Below are positions 8,866 to 17,936 of a DNA stretch of 64,000 nt, piece after piece. The stretch lies in contig NZ_WACG01000007.1 in the NCBI RefSeq assembly GCF_009193255.1, positions 62,001 to 126,000 of the forward strand. The letters run 5' to 3'. The notes beneath the pieces were generated by a model that was not told the DNA's origin, did not search any database, and saw only the letters and a list, made by a program, of their open reading frames with translations. Origin of the DNA: Arthrobacter koreensis. Lineage in GTDB: Bacteria; Actinomycetota; Actinomycetes; Actinomycetales; Micrococcaceae. The position numbers and the translations under genes are program-made. Every line of letters starts with the position of its first letter. Position 1 is the stretch's first letter.

Positions 8866-9798
8866 CTACCCCTGGCCCGCAGGCCCGGCGCCGGCGGTTT
8901 GCGCCCCGGCAGCCTCGGAGGAGCCCTGCGGCATCCGCTTTCCGAAGAACGGGCCGGCGTCCGGGCGCTTGGGTGAGATGCCGTCGCCCGAGGAGCGGCG
9001 GCGGACCCGCCGCATCACCCACGGCATCAGGTATTCACGGGCCCAGAACAGGTCCTCGGAACGTGCCGTCCGCCAGTTCTTGGGCGGCAGTTCCTTCACC
9101 CGCGCCGGTTCCAGGGTGTGCGGAACACCGAGCGTCTCCAGCGCCATGGCCGCAATGGTCTGGTGTCCCATGGGGGAGAAGTGCAGCCGGTCCGGGGCCC
9201 ACATCTGCTGGTTGCTCAGCTCCCGCAGCGCCCACATGTCCGCTATGACGGCGTCGTGCCGCATGGCCACTGTCCGCAGGTTTTCGTTGTAGATGGCCAC
9301 CCGGCCGCGGACGCTTCCCAGTACCGGGGTGGCTCCGATGTCCGGGCCGGTGAAGAGCACCACCGTGGCGCCGGTCTCCCGCAGCCGCGCGATGGTGCCG
9401 TCCATGGTTTCGGCGAGCCGGTCCGGATCCCCGCCCGGCCGGATGACGTCATTGCCGCCGGCGCAGATGGTCACCAGGTCCGGCTTCAGGTCGATGGCCG
9501 GCTGAACCTGCTCGGCAACAATCTGGTTCAGCAGGCGTCCGCGGATGGCCAGGTTCGCGTAGGCGAAGTCGTCATGCCCGGCGGCGAGTTCCTCTGCCAG
9601 CCGGTCGGCCCAGCCGCGGTGCCCTCCCGGGCTTTCCGGGCTCGGATCGCCGATCCCCTCCGTGAACGAGTCGCCCAGCGCCACGTAGCGGTTGAAGGGG
9701 TGGTCCGGGTGTCCCTGCTGCTGGGCGGGCTGCACCGGCGGCTCGGAGTGGTTCCGGGGATCGGATGGCACGGAGGGGAGCTGGGCATTTTCGGTCAC
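8866..9798 (-). CDS. SGNH/GDSL-type esterase
   Basis: About 310 residues with the SGNH hydrolase blocks: GDSFTEGIGD (nucleophile Ser44), a block II Gly in AYANLAIRG, ICAGGNDVIRPGG (block III Asn), and DRLHFSPMGH (catalytic Asp and His). No signal peptide or lipobox is evident, so an intracellular esterase or lipase is likely. The substrate is unknown. I chose the GTG at 9798. The frame stays open to 9915, but that would overlap the divergent hydrolase gene and adds a non-conserved leader. The C-terminal 60 residues are basic and proline/alanine rich. Confidence 0.85.
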   Translation of the reverse strand: MTENAQLPSVPSDPRNHSEPPVQPAQQQGHPDHPFNRYVALGDSFTEGIGDPSPESPGGHRGWADRLAEELAAGHDDFAYANLAIRGRLLNQIVAEQVQPAIDLKPDLVTICAGGNDVIRPGGDPDRLAETMDGTIARLRETGATVVLFTGPDIGATPVLGSVRGRVAIYNENLRTVAMRHDAVIADMWALRELSNQQMWAPDRLHFSPMGHQTIAAMALETLGVPHTLEPARVKELPPKNWRTARSEDLFWAREYLMPWVMRRVRRRSSGDGISPKRPDAGPFFGKRMPQGSSEAAGAQTAGAGPAGQG

Positions 9799-9871
9799 CG
9801 AACCATGATTGCCCCTGGGGGCCTGGCTACGCGACCGTAGGTTGGAAGAGCCGCATGCCAGAATGGAATTT

Positions 9872-10525
9872 ATGACGAACAACTCTCCCTGGAACCCTGT
9901 TGTGCTCTTCTCCAAGCCGGAGGAAGAGCGGGCCGGAACCCCGCTGCTGGTGCTCTTCCACGGCTACCTGGCCAACGAGGAAGACCTCATGGGCCTGGCG
10001 CAGTACCTGCCTCAGGAGTTCACCATCGCCTCCGTCCGCGCACCCCGGACGCTGGGTCCGGGCTACTCCTGGTTCCCGCTGATGCACGAACCGGATTATT
10101 CGGTGGACCGGGTGGTTGCGGCAGTCCAGGACGTCTCGGACTGGCTCGACGGCCTCAGGGAACAGCACTCGAGTGTGAGCCTGCTTGGCTTCTCCATGGG
10201 AATGGCCGTGGCCAGCACACTGATGCGCCACCGGCTCGAGGAATTCGCCGCCGTCGTCGGGCTTTCCGGTTTTGTGGTGCCGGCCGAAGGAAACGGCTTC
10301 TTCCACGACGAGGAGCTGGCGGCGCTGAAGGTGCCGTTCTTCTGGGGACGGGACCAGGCGGATCCGGTGATCGACGCCGAGCGCATCGAATACACCCACG
10401 CCTGGCTGAACGGCCATACCAAGCTGACCAAGGTGCTCTACGCCGGCATGGGGCACAGCATCAATATGCAGGAACTCGGACACGTGCGGGAATTCCTCAC
10501 CCACACAGTCCTCGGTTCCCGGTAA
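9872..10525 (+). CDS. Alpha/beta hydrolase of the phospholipase/carboxylesterase family
   Basis: A 217-residue single-domain serine hydrolase. LLVLFHGYLANEEDL forms the oxyanion region, LLGFSMGMAVAS the nucleophile elbow (Ser108), FFWGRDQADPVID carries the catalytic Asp and GMGHSINMQELGHV the His. The pattern fits the carboxylesterase/thioesterase-like family PF02230. The chosen ATG is preceded by CAGAAT and 7 nt, a leaderless layout. Another in-frame ATG lies 9 nt upstream inside this hexamer. It is divergent from the SGNH gene and convergent with the S4 gene. Confidence 0.85.
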   Translation: MTNNSPWNPVVLFSKPEEERAGTPLLVLFHGYLANEEDLMGLAQYLPQEFTIASVRAPRTLGPGYSWFPLMHEPDYSVDRVVAAVQDVSDWLDGLREQHSSVSLLGFSMGMAVASTLMRHRLEEFAAVVGLSGFVVPAEGNGFFHDEELAALKVPFFWGRDQADPVIDAERIEYTHAWLNGHTKLTKVLYAGMGHSINMQELGHVREFLTHTVLGSR

Positions 10526-10528
10526 GGG

Positions 10529-10759
10529 CTATCCGCCGGAGACGATCCGCACGGCCTCGCCGTTCACCTCGATGGTGTCCCCGGCGTGGAGCTGCCGGCC
10601 GCGGCGCTCCTCGATGTCTCCGTTGACCTTCACCAGGCCGTTCTCGATCAGTTCCTTGGCCTCAATGCCGTCCTCGGCAAGGCTGGCGAGTTTCAGTGCC
10701 TGGCCAAGGCGGATCATGTCGTCACGGATGGGAAGGTCCTGGGGATCGGTTGAGCTCAT
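10529..10759 (-). CDS. S4-domain RNA-binding protein (YaaA/RlbA-like)
   Basis: A small 76-residue protein made almost wholly of one S4 RNA-binding domain: MIRLGQALKLASLAEDGIEAKELIENGLVKVNGDIEERRGRQL and then TIEVNGEAVRIV. Free-standing S4 proteins of this size bind structured RNA, often on the ribosome, but the precise partner is not known here. The start is the MSSTDPQD methionine. The frame remains open upstream but that stretch has no conservation pattern and would run into the divergent transporter. It ends 4 bp from the end of the convergent hydrolase gene. Confidence 0.85.
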   Translation of the reverse strand: MSSTDPQDLPIRDDMIRLGQALKLASLAEDGIEAKELIENGLVKVNGDIEERRGRQLHAGDTIEVNGEAVRIVSGG

Positions 10760-10871
10760 GGAACCTATTCTGCCGGAGAAAGCGCCCGACGCCGTTACGG
10801 GGCCCGGGGTGCAGGCTGCGGAAATCGGGGCGGGGACAGGCGGGGCACCGAAGCGGGAGTAATGTGAAACG

Positions 10872-11858
10872 GTGCCACAGCCTGCCCGTATCCCTGTCTC
10901 CGTCGGTCTGCCCCTAGCTCTCGCCTCCGGGGTGGCCATTCCCGCCCAGTCCCGCATCAATGGCGCCCTCGGCGTTGCCCTGGATGATTCCCTCGCCGCC
11001 GCGCTGGTGAGCTTCGGCACCGGGCTCGCCGTGATGATCCTCGTCACCGCCGTGTTTCCGCGCGGACGGGCCGGCTTCGGGCAAATCCTGCCCGCGCTCC
11101 GGCAGAGGCGCTTTCCGCGGATCTACATCCTTGCCGGCGTCATTGGCGCCTGGTTCGTACTCACGCAGACACTGACCATAGCCGTACTGGGTGTTGCCGT
11201 GTTCACCGTAGCCACGGTTGCCGGCCAAACCCTGACCGGGCTGGTGGTGGACCGGATGGGCATTGGTCCCGGCGGCAAGAAAACCCTGACCATCATGCGG
11301 GTAGTGGGGGCCGTGCTGACCATCGCCGCCGTCGCGTGGGCGGTGAGTCCCAAGCTCTCCGGCAGCGGGGGCGGCGCCGACTGGCTGCTGACCGTGCTGC
11401 TGCCGCTGAGTGCCGGCATGGCCATGAGCTTCCAGCAGGCCATGAACGGGACCACGGGAATGCACTACGGCACGCCCATCACGGCAACCCTGATGAACTT
11501 TGTCTCCGGATTCACCGCCCTGCTGGTGGTATGGCTGGTGAAGGTGGCGGTCTCCGGAGTCGGCAATCCGCTGCCGGACACCTGGTGGTATTACCTGGGC
11601 GGCGTGATGGGCTGCATCTTCATTGGCGTCAGCGCCATGCTCGTCAAGACACTCGGCGTCCTGCTGACCAGCCTTGGCCTGATCGGCGGGCAGCTGGTGG
11701 GGTCCCTCCTGCTGGACCTTTTCCTCCCCGCCCCGGGCTCCGTCGTCGTCGCGGCAACGGTGCTGGGCACCGCCCTGACCCTGGTTGCAATCGTGGTAGC
11801 CACGCTGCCCTGGAACATGCCCGGATTCCGGCCGTGGGCGCGGCGGCGCAACGGGTAG
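10872..11858 (+). CDS. DMT-family membrane protein (YdcZ/DUF606 type)
   Basis: A 328-residue integral membrane protein with about ten hydrophobic segments, built as two homologous halves. The first contains ASGVAIPAQSRINGALG and the second LPLSAGMAMSFQQAMNG. Each half has an N-terminal small-residue motif followed by Q-x2-(I/M)NG, as in the DUF606/YdcZ branch of the drug/metabolite superfamily. Transported substrates are unknown. The GTG start is preceded by TAATGT and 6 nt (leaderless-type). The gene is divergent from the S4 gene. Confidence 0.82.
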   Translation: MPQPARIPVSVGLPLALASGVAIPAQSRINGALGVALDDSLAAALVSFGTGLAVMILVTAVFPRGRAGFGQILPALRQRRFPRIYILAGVIGAWFVLTQTLTIAVLGVAVFTVATVAGQTLTGLVVDRMGIGPGGKKTLTIMRVVGAVLTIAAVAWAVSPKLSGSGGGADWLLTVLLPLSAGMAMSFQQAMNGTTGMHYGTPITATLMNFVSGFTALLVVWLVKVAVSGVGNPLPDTWWYYLGGVMGCIFIGVSAMLVKTLGVLLTSLGLIGGQLVGSLLLDLFLPAPGSVVVAATVLGTALTLVAIVVATLPWNMPGFRPWARRRNG

Positions 11859-12015
11859 CCGGCTTTCGCCGCCGTGACCTTAAGCTGGTATCTATAGGTT
11901 TTGCCCTCCGGCCCGCACCTGCGCACTTCCGCGCCGGAAAGCGAGGCGGAACGGGATCAAAAGCGGACCGCACCCAGCGGCCTGCGTGAGCAGAAAGAAC
12001 GGCGGTACCATTCAC
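11859..12015 (+). promoter_or_regulatory. glyS leader region
   Basis: This 157-bp gap precedes glyS. A TATCTATAGGTT segment at about 11889-11900 is a plausible -10 element, which would give a leader of about 110 nt. A short Shine-Dalgarno-like AGAAAGAACGG lies upstream of the ATG. I see no T-box or other known riboswitch core. Confidence 0.3.
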
Positions 12016-13404
12016 ATGGCTTCGACCAAATCCAAACTGGATCCGATCATCTCCCTGGCCAAGCGCAGGGGCTTCGTCTTCCAGTCGGGTGAGATCTACG
12101 GTGGTTCGCGTTCCGCCTGGGATTACGGGCCCCTCGGCGTCGAGCTGAAGGAAAACATCAAGAAGCAGTGGTGGCAGTCCATGGTCCGCGGACGCGACGA
12201 CGTCGTCGGCCTGGATTCCGCGGTCATCCTGCCGCGCGCCGTGTGGGAAGCCTCAGGCCACGTCGAGGTCTTCTCCGACCCGCTGGTCGAGTGCCTCAGC
12301 TGCCACAAGCGCTACCGTGCGGACCACCTCGAAGAGGAATACGAAGAGAAGAAGGGCCGCGCGCCTGAAAACGGCCTGGCGGACATCGCCTGCGCCAACT
12401 GCGGCACCAAGGGCCAGTGGACCGAACCGCAGGAATTCTCCGGCCTGCTTAAGACCTTCCTTGGCCCGGTGGCCAGCGAAGAAGGCATGCACTACCTGCG
12501 CCCGGAAACCGCGCAGGGCATCTTCGTGAACTTCAACAACGTGCTCACCACCTCCCGCAAGAAGCCGCCGTTCGGCATCGGCCAGATCGGCAAGAGCTTC
12601 CGCAACGAGATCACCCCGGGCAACTTCATCTTCCGCACCCGTGAGTTCGAGCAGATGGAAATGGAATTCTTCGTCGAGCCGGGCACGGACGAGGAATGGC
12701 ATAAGTACTGGATTGAAACCCGGAAGAACTGGTACACGGACCTGGGCATCGACCCGGAGAACCTGCGCCTGTTCGAGCACCCGCTGGAGAAGCTGAGCCA
12801 CTACTCCAAGGGCACCACGGACATCGAGTACCGCTTCGGTTTCCAGGGTTCGGAGTGGGGCGAGCTGGAAGGCATCGCCAACCGCACCGACTTTGACCTG
12901 GGCACGCACTCCAAGCACTCCGGCACGGACCTGAGCTACTTCAACCAGGCCACCAACGAGCGGTTCACCCCGTACGTGATTGAGCCCGCCGCCGGCCTGA
13001 CCCGGTCCTTCATGGCATTCCTGGTGGACGCCTACACCGAGGACGAGGCACCCAACGCCAAGGGCGGCGTGGACAAGCGGACCGTGCTGCGCCTTGACCC
13101 GCGCCTGGCCCCGGTCAAGGCAGCCGTGCTGCCGCTCAGCCGCAACGAGGACCTGTCCCCGAAGGCCAAGGAGCTGGCCGCCCAGCTGCGCCGGAACTGG
13201 AACATCGACTTCGACGACGCCGGCGCCATTGGCCGCCGCTACCGCCGCCAGGATGAGATCGGCACGCCGTTCTGCATCACGGTGGACTTCGACACGCTCG
13301 AAGACCAAGCCGTCACCGTCCGCGAGCGGGACACCATGGCCCAGGAGCGCGTGAGCCTGGACAAGGTACAGGGTTACCTGGCCGAACGGCTGATCGGCGC
13401 GTAA
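12016..13404 (+). CDS. glyS: Glycyl-tRNA synthetase (dimeric alpha2 type)
   Basis: This 462-residue class II synthetase charges tRNA-Gly. It is the eukaryote/archaea-like homodimeric form that actinobacteria use, not the bacterial alpha2beta2 enzyme. Features in order: [21 protein letters not shown] near residue 28, a zinc-binding insertion with C93, C96, C126 and C129, [15 protein letters not shown], the motif 2 segment [25 protein letters not shown], and the C-terminal anticodon-binding domain beginning [15 protein letters not shown]. The ATG at 12016 matches homologue N-termini. The next gene starts inside its stop codon (TAATG). Confidence 0.96.
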   Translation: MASTKSKLDPIISLAKRRGFVFQSGEIYGGSRSAWDYGPLGVELKENIKKQWWQSMVRGRDDVVGLDSAVILPRAVWEASGHVEVFSDPLVECLSCHKRYRADHLEEEYEEKKGRAPENGLADIACANCGTKGQWTEPQEFSGLLKTFLGPVASEEGMHYLRPETAQGIFVNFNNVLTTSRKKPPFGIGQIGKSFRNEITPGNFIFRTREFEQMEMEFFVEPGTDEEWHKYWIETRKNWYTDLGIDPENLRLFEHPLEKLSHYSKGTTDIEYRFGFQGSEWGELEGIANRTDFDLGTHSKHSGTDLSYFNQATNERFTPYVIEPAAGLTRSFMAFLVDAYTEDEAPNAKGGVDKRTVLRLDPRLAPVKAAVLPLSRNEDLSPKAKELAAQLRRNWNIDFDDAGAIGRRYRRQDEIGTPFCITVDFDTLEDQAVTVRERDTMAQERVSLDKVQGYLAERLIGA

Positions 13405-14309
13405 TGGCCATCTCTTTCCGCGAATGGCGTGAGGACGACGACCTCGCCCTGATCCAGCTCTGGGGCGACCCCGAGACCGGTGAAGCCGCACAGTTCCGCT
13501 CCGTTCTGCGTCCCTCGGCGAACGAGCCGTGGAGCCGCTGCATCGTGGCGGAGGACGACGGCGTGCCGGTGGCTGCCGGGGTGGTCTACGAGACCAGCCT
13601 GCACCCGGACCTGCTATGGGCGTATATCGAAGTGGCACGGGACAACCGGCGTGCCGGCCTGGGCTCCACCCTGCTGGGCATGCTGCGCAAGGAAGCCGAG
13701 AACGCGCCGTCGGGCGTTACCAGGCTTCGTGCCAAGGTGGCGCCGGACTCGGCAGGCGCGGCGTTCGCCGCCGCTGCCGGCCTGGAACCGATCCAGCGCT
13801 CACGGTCAGTGATCGTTGAACCGGGCAAGCTCAAGCTGCCCGTCTTCGAGGACCACGGACCGCAGCTGGAGGAAGCGGCAACCGGTTCGGTTGAACTGAC
13901 CCGCGCCGTCGCCGACTTCTACAACGCTGTCCACGACTGGGACCGGGCGGACATGGGACTTGGCCGCGCCCAGCAGATGCTGCTGCACGAGGTCACCGGC
14001 GCCTCGGGTGCCGTGGTGCTCAGGGACAAACCGAAGCACGAAGGCGGAAAAATTGCCGCATTTGCGGTGAGCTACACCTCCGAGCGCACGGACGCCCCGG
14101 CGGACGTGCTGCTGGGCTGGGACACGTCGCTGGAGGAGACCGAGGCGGAAGCTGCGGTTGAATCGCTGCTGGCCATGCTGGCCTATCAGTACCCGGTGCA
14201 GCTGGAGGTCGATGACTCGATGACCGCCCTGGCCAAAGTGCTGGACCGGCTGCTGACCGCCGGCGCCGCCCGGCAGGACGGGCCGGAGACGCTGATCCTC
14301 AGCAGCTAG
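13404..14309 (+). CDS. GNAT-family acetyltransferase-like protein
   Basis: A 301-residue protein. The first 110 residues form a GNAT fold (REWREDDDLALIQLWGD, then YIEVARDNRRAGLGSTLLGMLRKEAE, with R-x2-G-x-G/A as the acetyl-CoA loop). The second half is less clear and may be a diverged second GNAT-like domain. The start codon overlaps the glyS stop, so it is translationally coupled to glycyl-tRNA synthetase. The acceptor is unknown. The long perfect palindrome at 14321-14374 lies 11 bp after the stop. Confidence 0.75.
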   Translation: MAISFREWREDDDLALIQLWGDPETGEAAQFRSVLRPSANEPWSRCIVAEDDGVPVAAGVVYETSLHPDLLWAYIEVARDNRRAGLGSTLLGMLRKEAENAPSGVTRLRAKVAPDSAGAAFAAAAGLEPIQRSRSVIVEPGKLKLPVFEDHGPQLEEAATGSVELTRAVADFYNAVHDWDRADMGLGRAQQMLLHEVTGASGAVVLRDKPKHEGGKIAAFAVSYTSERTDAPADVLLGWDTSLEETEAEAAVESLLAMLAYQYPVQLEVDDSMTALAKVLDRLLTAGAARQDGPETLILSS

Positions 14310-14320
14310 CCCCACCCATC

Positions 14321-14374
14321 GAGATAACAGAAAGTGCACGTATCAGGCCTGATACGTGCACTTTCTGTTATCTC
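14321..14374. repeat. Perfect 54-bp palindrome (GAGATRRCAG family, copy 1)
   Basis: Two 27-bp arms with no loop. The arm begins GAGATAACAGAAAGTGCACG. It is the first of three copies (others at 38913-38974 and 62817-62872). Outside the arms the complementarity continues imperfectly (CATC...AATG). It lies between the convergent GNAT and TetR genes and may serve as a bidirectional terminator, although no long T-run follows. Confidence 0.9.
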
Positions 14375-14388
14375 AATGAGGGGAAGGC

Positions 14389-14952
14389 TCAGGCAGTGAG
14401 CCGTCCCGAGAGGGTGAAGAGCACCGACTCGGACACTTCCTCCACACTGCGTTCGGGGGAGAAGGCCAGCCACTCGATGCCGCCCACCAGCACGGCTCCG
14501 AAGATGGTGCCCGCCATCAGCTCAGCGTCCGGACGTTCCGGGTGGGTTTCCCGGATCACCGTCACGATTTCCGCCAGCGCTTCCCGCCGCACAGTTTGCA
14601 GGTGGGTCTGCCAGGACCTGTCCGTCCGGAAGATCTCCGCGGCAATCAGCTTGGCCAGGGGTTGGTTCCCGGAAATGAGTTCCAGCATTGCAGTGACCAT
14701 GGAGGCCAGCGCCTGCCCGCCTGTCTTCCCGTCCCGAGACTGCCGCAGCGTTTCCGCCAGCGCTCCGATTCCGTCCAGGAGGAGCTGTTCGAAGAGCTTG
14801 TCCTTGGACGAGAAGTTGTAATAGACGCTGCCCTTGGCCACGCCGGCGCGCACCGCTACGTCTTCCATGGTGGTGCCGGTGATCCCGTTCAGCGACGCCA
14901 GCTCCAAAGCGGCATCCAGGATCGACCGCTTGGTGCCTGATACCCGTGGCAT
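14389..14952 (-). CDS. TetR/AcrR-family regulator of the YhgE/ABC operon
   Basis: A 187-residue repressor. The N-terminal helix-turn-helix is canonical: RSILDAALELASLNGITGTTMEDVAVRAGVAKGSVYYNFSSKDKLFEQ (about residues 8-55). The C-terminal ligand domain is all-helical and unassigned. It is the last gene of a three-gene minus-strand set, 39 bp after the YhgE gene. A TetR-type palindrome lies in the promoter region of that set (17817-17830), so autoregulation is likely. Confidence 0.9.
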   Translation of the reverse strand: MPRVSGTKRSILDAALELASLNGITGTTMEDVAVRAGVAKGSVYYNFSSKDKLFEQLLLDGIGALAETLRQSRDGKTGGQALASMVTAMLELISGNQPLAKLIAAEIFRTDRSWQTHLQTVRREALAEIVTVIRETHPERPDAELMAGTIFGAVLVGGIEWLAFSPERSVEEVSESVLFTLSGRLTA

Positions 14953-14991
14953 GCAATGAGTCCTTTGTTTCTCCGGTGGTTCCCTTTGATC

Positions 14992-17115
14992 TTAGAGGTG
15001 CAGCTCCGGGTGCAGCCGCTTGATGGTCCACATCCGCTGCCGGCCGGCGCTGAGTGAGCTCACGGCCACGCATACTGCCGTGAGGATTCCCAGGACGGCG
15101 ACGGCGGTCCACATCCGGGCGTCCACGCCTCCGGTTATCAGCGCCCGCAGCCCGTTCACCACATAGGTTGCCGGCATGAACGGATGCAGTGCCTGGAAGA
15201 AGCCCGGGGTGGTTTCCACCGGATAGGTGCCGCCGGAGGAGCTGAGCTGCAGCATCAGCAGGACCAGGGAGACCACCCGGCCGGCCGCGGTTCCCAGCAC
15301 GATGATCAGCATCTGCTGCAGGGCAAGGAAGGCCACCGTGGTCAGGTAGAGGAAGGCGCCGGTGCCCAGCAGGTAGGCAGGATGGATGTCCAGGCCCCAG
15401 ACCAGCACGGCCATCATGATCAGCACCTGGCCCAGGCCGATGGCCAGGGCGGGGATGAGTCCGGTGGCGGCAGCCCGGAAGCCGGAGATGCCGGCAGCCA
15501 AGGCCCGGGTAGGCAGGGCGCGGAGCAGCAGCCAGGTGATCAGCGCGCCAACGAAGGTTGCCAGTGCCAGGAAGAACGGCGCGAAGCCTTCGCCAAAGCT
15601 GTCCGCCTGGGTGGCGAATCCGGCGTCGAGTTCGACGGGATCCGCAGCGACGGCTGCCTTGGCATCTATCGCGTCGGCTGAGTCCTGGGGGAGCGCTTTT
15701 CCTCCCTCAGCGAGGGCGTCGGCGAGGGTGTGGCTGCCGGCTGAGAGCTGACCTGCTCCTTCGGACAGGGCGGTGCCGCCGTCGAGCAGTTCCCCGGCCC
15801 CGGCCGCCAGGTCGCTGGTGCCGCCGCTGAGGGTGGCGGCCCCGGCGTTCAGGTCGGCGGCGCCGCGGGCGGCCGCCTGGGCTCCGGCATCAACCTGAGA
15901 GGCTCCGGCCGCCAGGTTGCCTGCGCCGGAGGAGAGGGCGGCAGCGCCGTCGGCAGCGGACTGCGCTCCGGCGGATACCTGCGCGGCGCCGGCGGAGAGG
16001 TCTGCACTTCCGGCCGCCAGCTGTCCGGCGCCGTCGGCTGCCTGCCCGACGCCGGTCTGCAGCGTCTGCGTCCCCGCGGCAACCTGGCGCGCTCCTTCGG
16101 CCAGCGGTTTCAGCTGGGCCAGGAGCGGACTGTCCGGGTTCTGGGCAGCAATTCCCGCGACCACTGAATCCAGGCCGGAGGAGACCTGTGAAGCGCCCGC
16201 ATTCAGCTCCGAGGACTGGGGAACGGCGCCGCTGAGCTTGCCGGACAGGGCAGTCAGATTATTCTCCAGCGACTGCGCTCCGGAGGCCACACCGGCTGCC
16301 CCGGTAGAAAGCTGCGCCGTGCCGTCGGAGAGGGACTGCGCGCCGGCCGCGAGGTCGCTGCTGCCCGCGGACAGTGCGGACGTTCCTGCGGTGAGGTCCG
16401 TGAGGCCGGAGGCCAGGGTGTTCGCGCCGGCAGAGAGGCGGAAGGCGCCGTCCTGCAGGGTGAGGGTCCCGTCGGCCAGGCTTCCCAGCCCGGCAGTGAG
16501 CTGCCCTGCACCGTCTACGGCGGAATCGATTCCCTCGGTGAGTTCACCGGCACCGGCCGCGGCGTCCCGGAGGCCCTCGCCGGCGTCGTTCAGGCCGACC
16601 AGCAGGCTCGAGGCGACCTGGTTGCCGAGCTGGGAGGAGACCGCCGCCTGGACCTGGGCCATTGCCTGCTTGCCCAGTACGCCGGCCAGGAAGTTGTTGG
16701 AGTCGTTGTAGTCGACCTTCAGCGTGGCGGATGACGGGTGTTCCGTGCCCACTGATACGGCGTTCGCCGAGAAGTCCCGCGGGATGGTCAGGGAAAGGTA
16801 ATAGGTCCCGTCCGACACGCCGCTGGCAGCATCCGCAGCGTCCGTGGCATGCCAGTCCAGGTCAGCGCCGTCGAGCAGCTTGTGCTCGAGTTCATCCCCG
16901 GCGTTGAGGGGTTCGCCGTCGCGGACTGTTCCTTCATCTTCATTGACCAGCGCGACGGACAGTCCGTCCAGGTGCTTGTCGGGGGAGTCGAAGGCCCACA
17001 GGTACAGTGCGCCGTAGATCAGGGGAATAAACAGCATCACGACGACGGCGATCCTGGGCAGGGTGCCCCGCCGAAAACGGCTGAGTTCGGTCCCGGGGGA
17101 AAGCATTGCAAACAT
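14992..17115 (-). CDS. YhgE/Pip-family membrane protein with coiled, repeat-rich ectodomain
   Basis: A 707-residue protein. An N-terminal membrane segment (about 20-40, LPRIAVVVMLFIPLIYGALYLW) is followed by the conserved GLSVALVNEDEGT block. A long repetitive region (about 175-475) contains more than twenty degenerate units of roughly LxxGAxxLAxGA, rich in Ala, Gly, Ser and Leu and likely an extended outer-face structure. The last 220 residues have five or six membrane helices of the ABC-2-like type. YhgE/Pip proteins include phage-infection and type VII-linked factors, but their roles vary. It overlaps the ATPase gene by 1 nt, so the two probably form one complex. Confidence 0.88.
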   Translation of the reverse strand: MFAMLSPGTELSRFRRGTLPRIAVVVMLFIPLIYGALYLWAFDSPDKHLDGLSVALVNEDEGTVRDGEPLNAGDELEHKLLDGADLDWHATDAADAASGVSDGTYYLSLTIPRDFSANAVSVGTEHPSSATLKVDYNDSNNFLAGVLGKQAMAQVQAAVSSQLGNQVASSLLVGLNDAGEGLRDAAAGAGELTEGIDSAVDGAGQLTAGLGSLADGTLTLQDGAFRLSAGANTLASGLTDLTAGTSALSAGSSDLAAGAQSLSDGTAQLSTGAAGVASGAQSLENNLTALSGKLSGAVPQSSELNAGASQVSSGLDSVVAGIAAQNPDSPLLAQLKPLAEGARQVAAGTQTLQTGVGQAADGAGQLAAGSADLSAGAAQVSAGAQSAADGAAALSSGAGNLAAGASQVDAGAQAAARGAADLNAGAATLSGGTSDLAAGAGELLDGGTALSEGAGQLSAGSHTLADALAEGGKALPQDSADAIDAKAAVAADPVELDAGFATQADSFGEGFAPFFLALATFVGALITWLLLRALPTRALAAGISGFRAAATGLIPALAIGLGQVLIMMAVLVWGLDIHPAYLLGTGAFLYLTTVAFLALQQMLIIVLGTAAGRVVSLVLLMLQLSSSGGTYPVETTPGFFQALHPFMPATYVVNGLRALITGGVDARMWTAVAVLGILTAVCVAVSSLSAGRQRMWTIKRLHPELHL

Positions 17116-17786
17116 CAGTGCGCCTCCATCAGCACGGTGGATGGCTCAATCCCAGAGCCGCTCCAGGGAAGGGTTGGCAGCGAGGCTGCTCCGACGACGA
17201 CGGCGGTGCCGGCCGCGGCGAGCGCAGCCAGCCGTTCCTGAACCAGGGCACGCGCGCTGCTGCCCTGCAGCTGTTCAATGTCGTCGACGAACAGCACAGC
17301 GGGGTGGGACAGCATGGCCAGCGAGACGCGCAGCAGGAACTGTTCCGCTTCTCCCAGGTCCCAGATCACGGTTCCCGCGGCGGGGACTTCGAGCTGCCCG
17401 AAGACCGGTCCGCAGATCCGGGCCATCTGGCGGTCGGACACCCTGGGAACAAAACGCCACCACGGCGCCAGCCAGGCCAGGCGCTCACGCACGGCGGCGC
17501 CGGCGGTGACCCCGGGCTCCAAGTCGTCGATGTCCCTGAACCCGGCGATGCCCGTTTGCCGCTGTACCTGCCGTGCCTGCCGGGGAAGCTGCAGGCCAAG
17601 GACTTCAAGGGTGCCGCTGTCCGGCTTCATGCGTCCGGCGAGGGTCAGGAGCAGGCTCGTCCGGCCACTCCCGGCGGGGCCGCACAGGACGCTGAGCGGA
17701 TCAGTGACAGTGAAACTAAGCGGGCCGTAGACGCGGCCCCTGGCTGCGGAGAGGCTGAGCTCCTCCGCTGAAATAACCGGTTGCAC
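17115..17786 (-). CDS. ABC-type ATPase with degenerate motifs, partner of YhgE
   Basis: A 223-residue nucleotide-binding domain. Walker A is intact (GPAGSGRTS, about residue 36) and a Q-loop-like QTGIAGFRD follows. The signature motif is not LSGGQ but LGEAEQ. Walker B reads AVLFVDDIE, so the usual catalytic Glu is Asp. No H-loop His is visible in GTAVVVGAAS. The family fold is clear but ATP turnover may be slow or regulatory. It is the first gene of the operon ATPase-YhgE-TetR, downstream of a TetR-type operator at 17817-17830. Confidence 0.85.
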   Translation of the reverse strand: MQPVISAEELSLSAARGRVYGPLSFTVTDPLSVLCGPAGSGRTSLLLTLAGRMKPDSGTLEVLGLQLPRQARQVQRQTGIAGFRDIDDLEPGVTAGAAVRERLAWLAPWWRFVPRVSDRQMARICGPVFGQLEVPAAGTVIWDLGEAEQFLLRVSLAMLSHPAVLFVDDIEQLQGSSARALVQERLAALAAAGTAVVVGAASLPTLPWSGSGIEPSTVLMEAH

Positions 17787-17816
17787 GACGTGCCTTTCAC
17801 GAAATCGAATTTTTGT

Positions 17817-17830
17817 ACTGACCAGTCAGT
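17817..17830. promoter_or_regulatory. TetR-type operator
   Basis: ACTGACCAGTCAGT is a perfect inverted repeat with 6-bp arms and a 2-bp centre. It lies 31 bp upstream of the ATPase start on the minus strand. The TGACNNGTCA core is common for TetR repressors. The regulator at 14389-14952 in the same operon is the natural candidate. Confidence 0.65.
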
Positions 17831-17936
17831 CTAGACCCCAAGGGGGGTAAATTCGGAAATCGGCCCGCGGCATGGGGAGAATGGGAGTGCTCGCCCGCAC
17901 CGGGCATCCGGTCAGCCCAACCCAGTGAGGACCTGC

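Noticed and set aside
15700-16600. Repetitive DNA in the YhgE gene as a possible CRISPR or satellite
   Set aside because: The repeats are degenerate, in frame and encode regular LxxGA units. There is no conserved repeat-spacer pattern.
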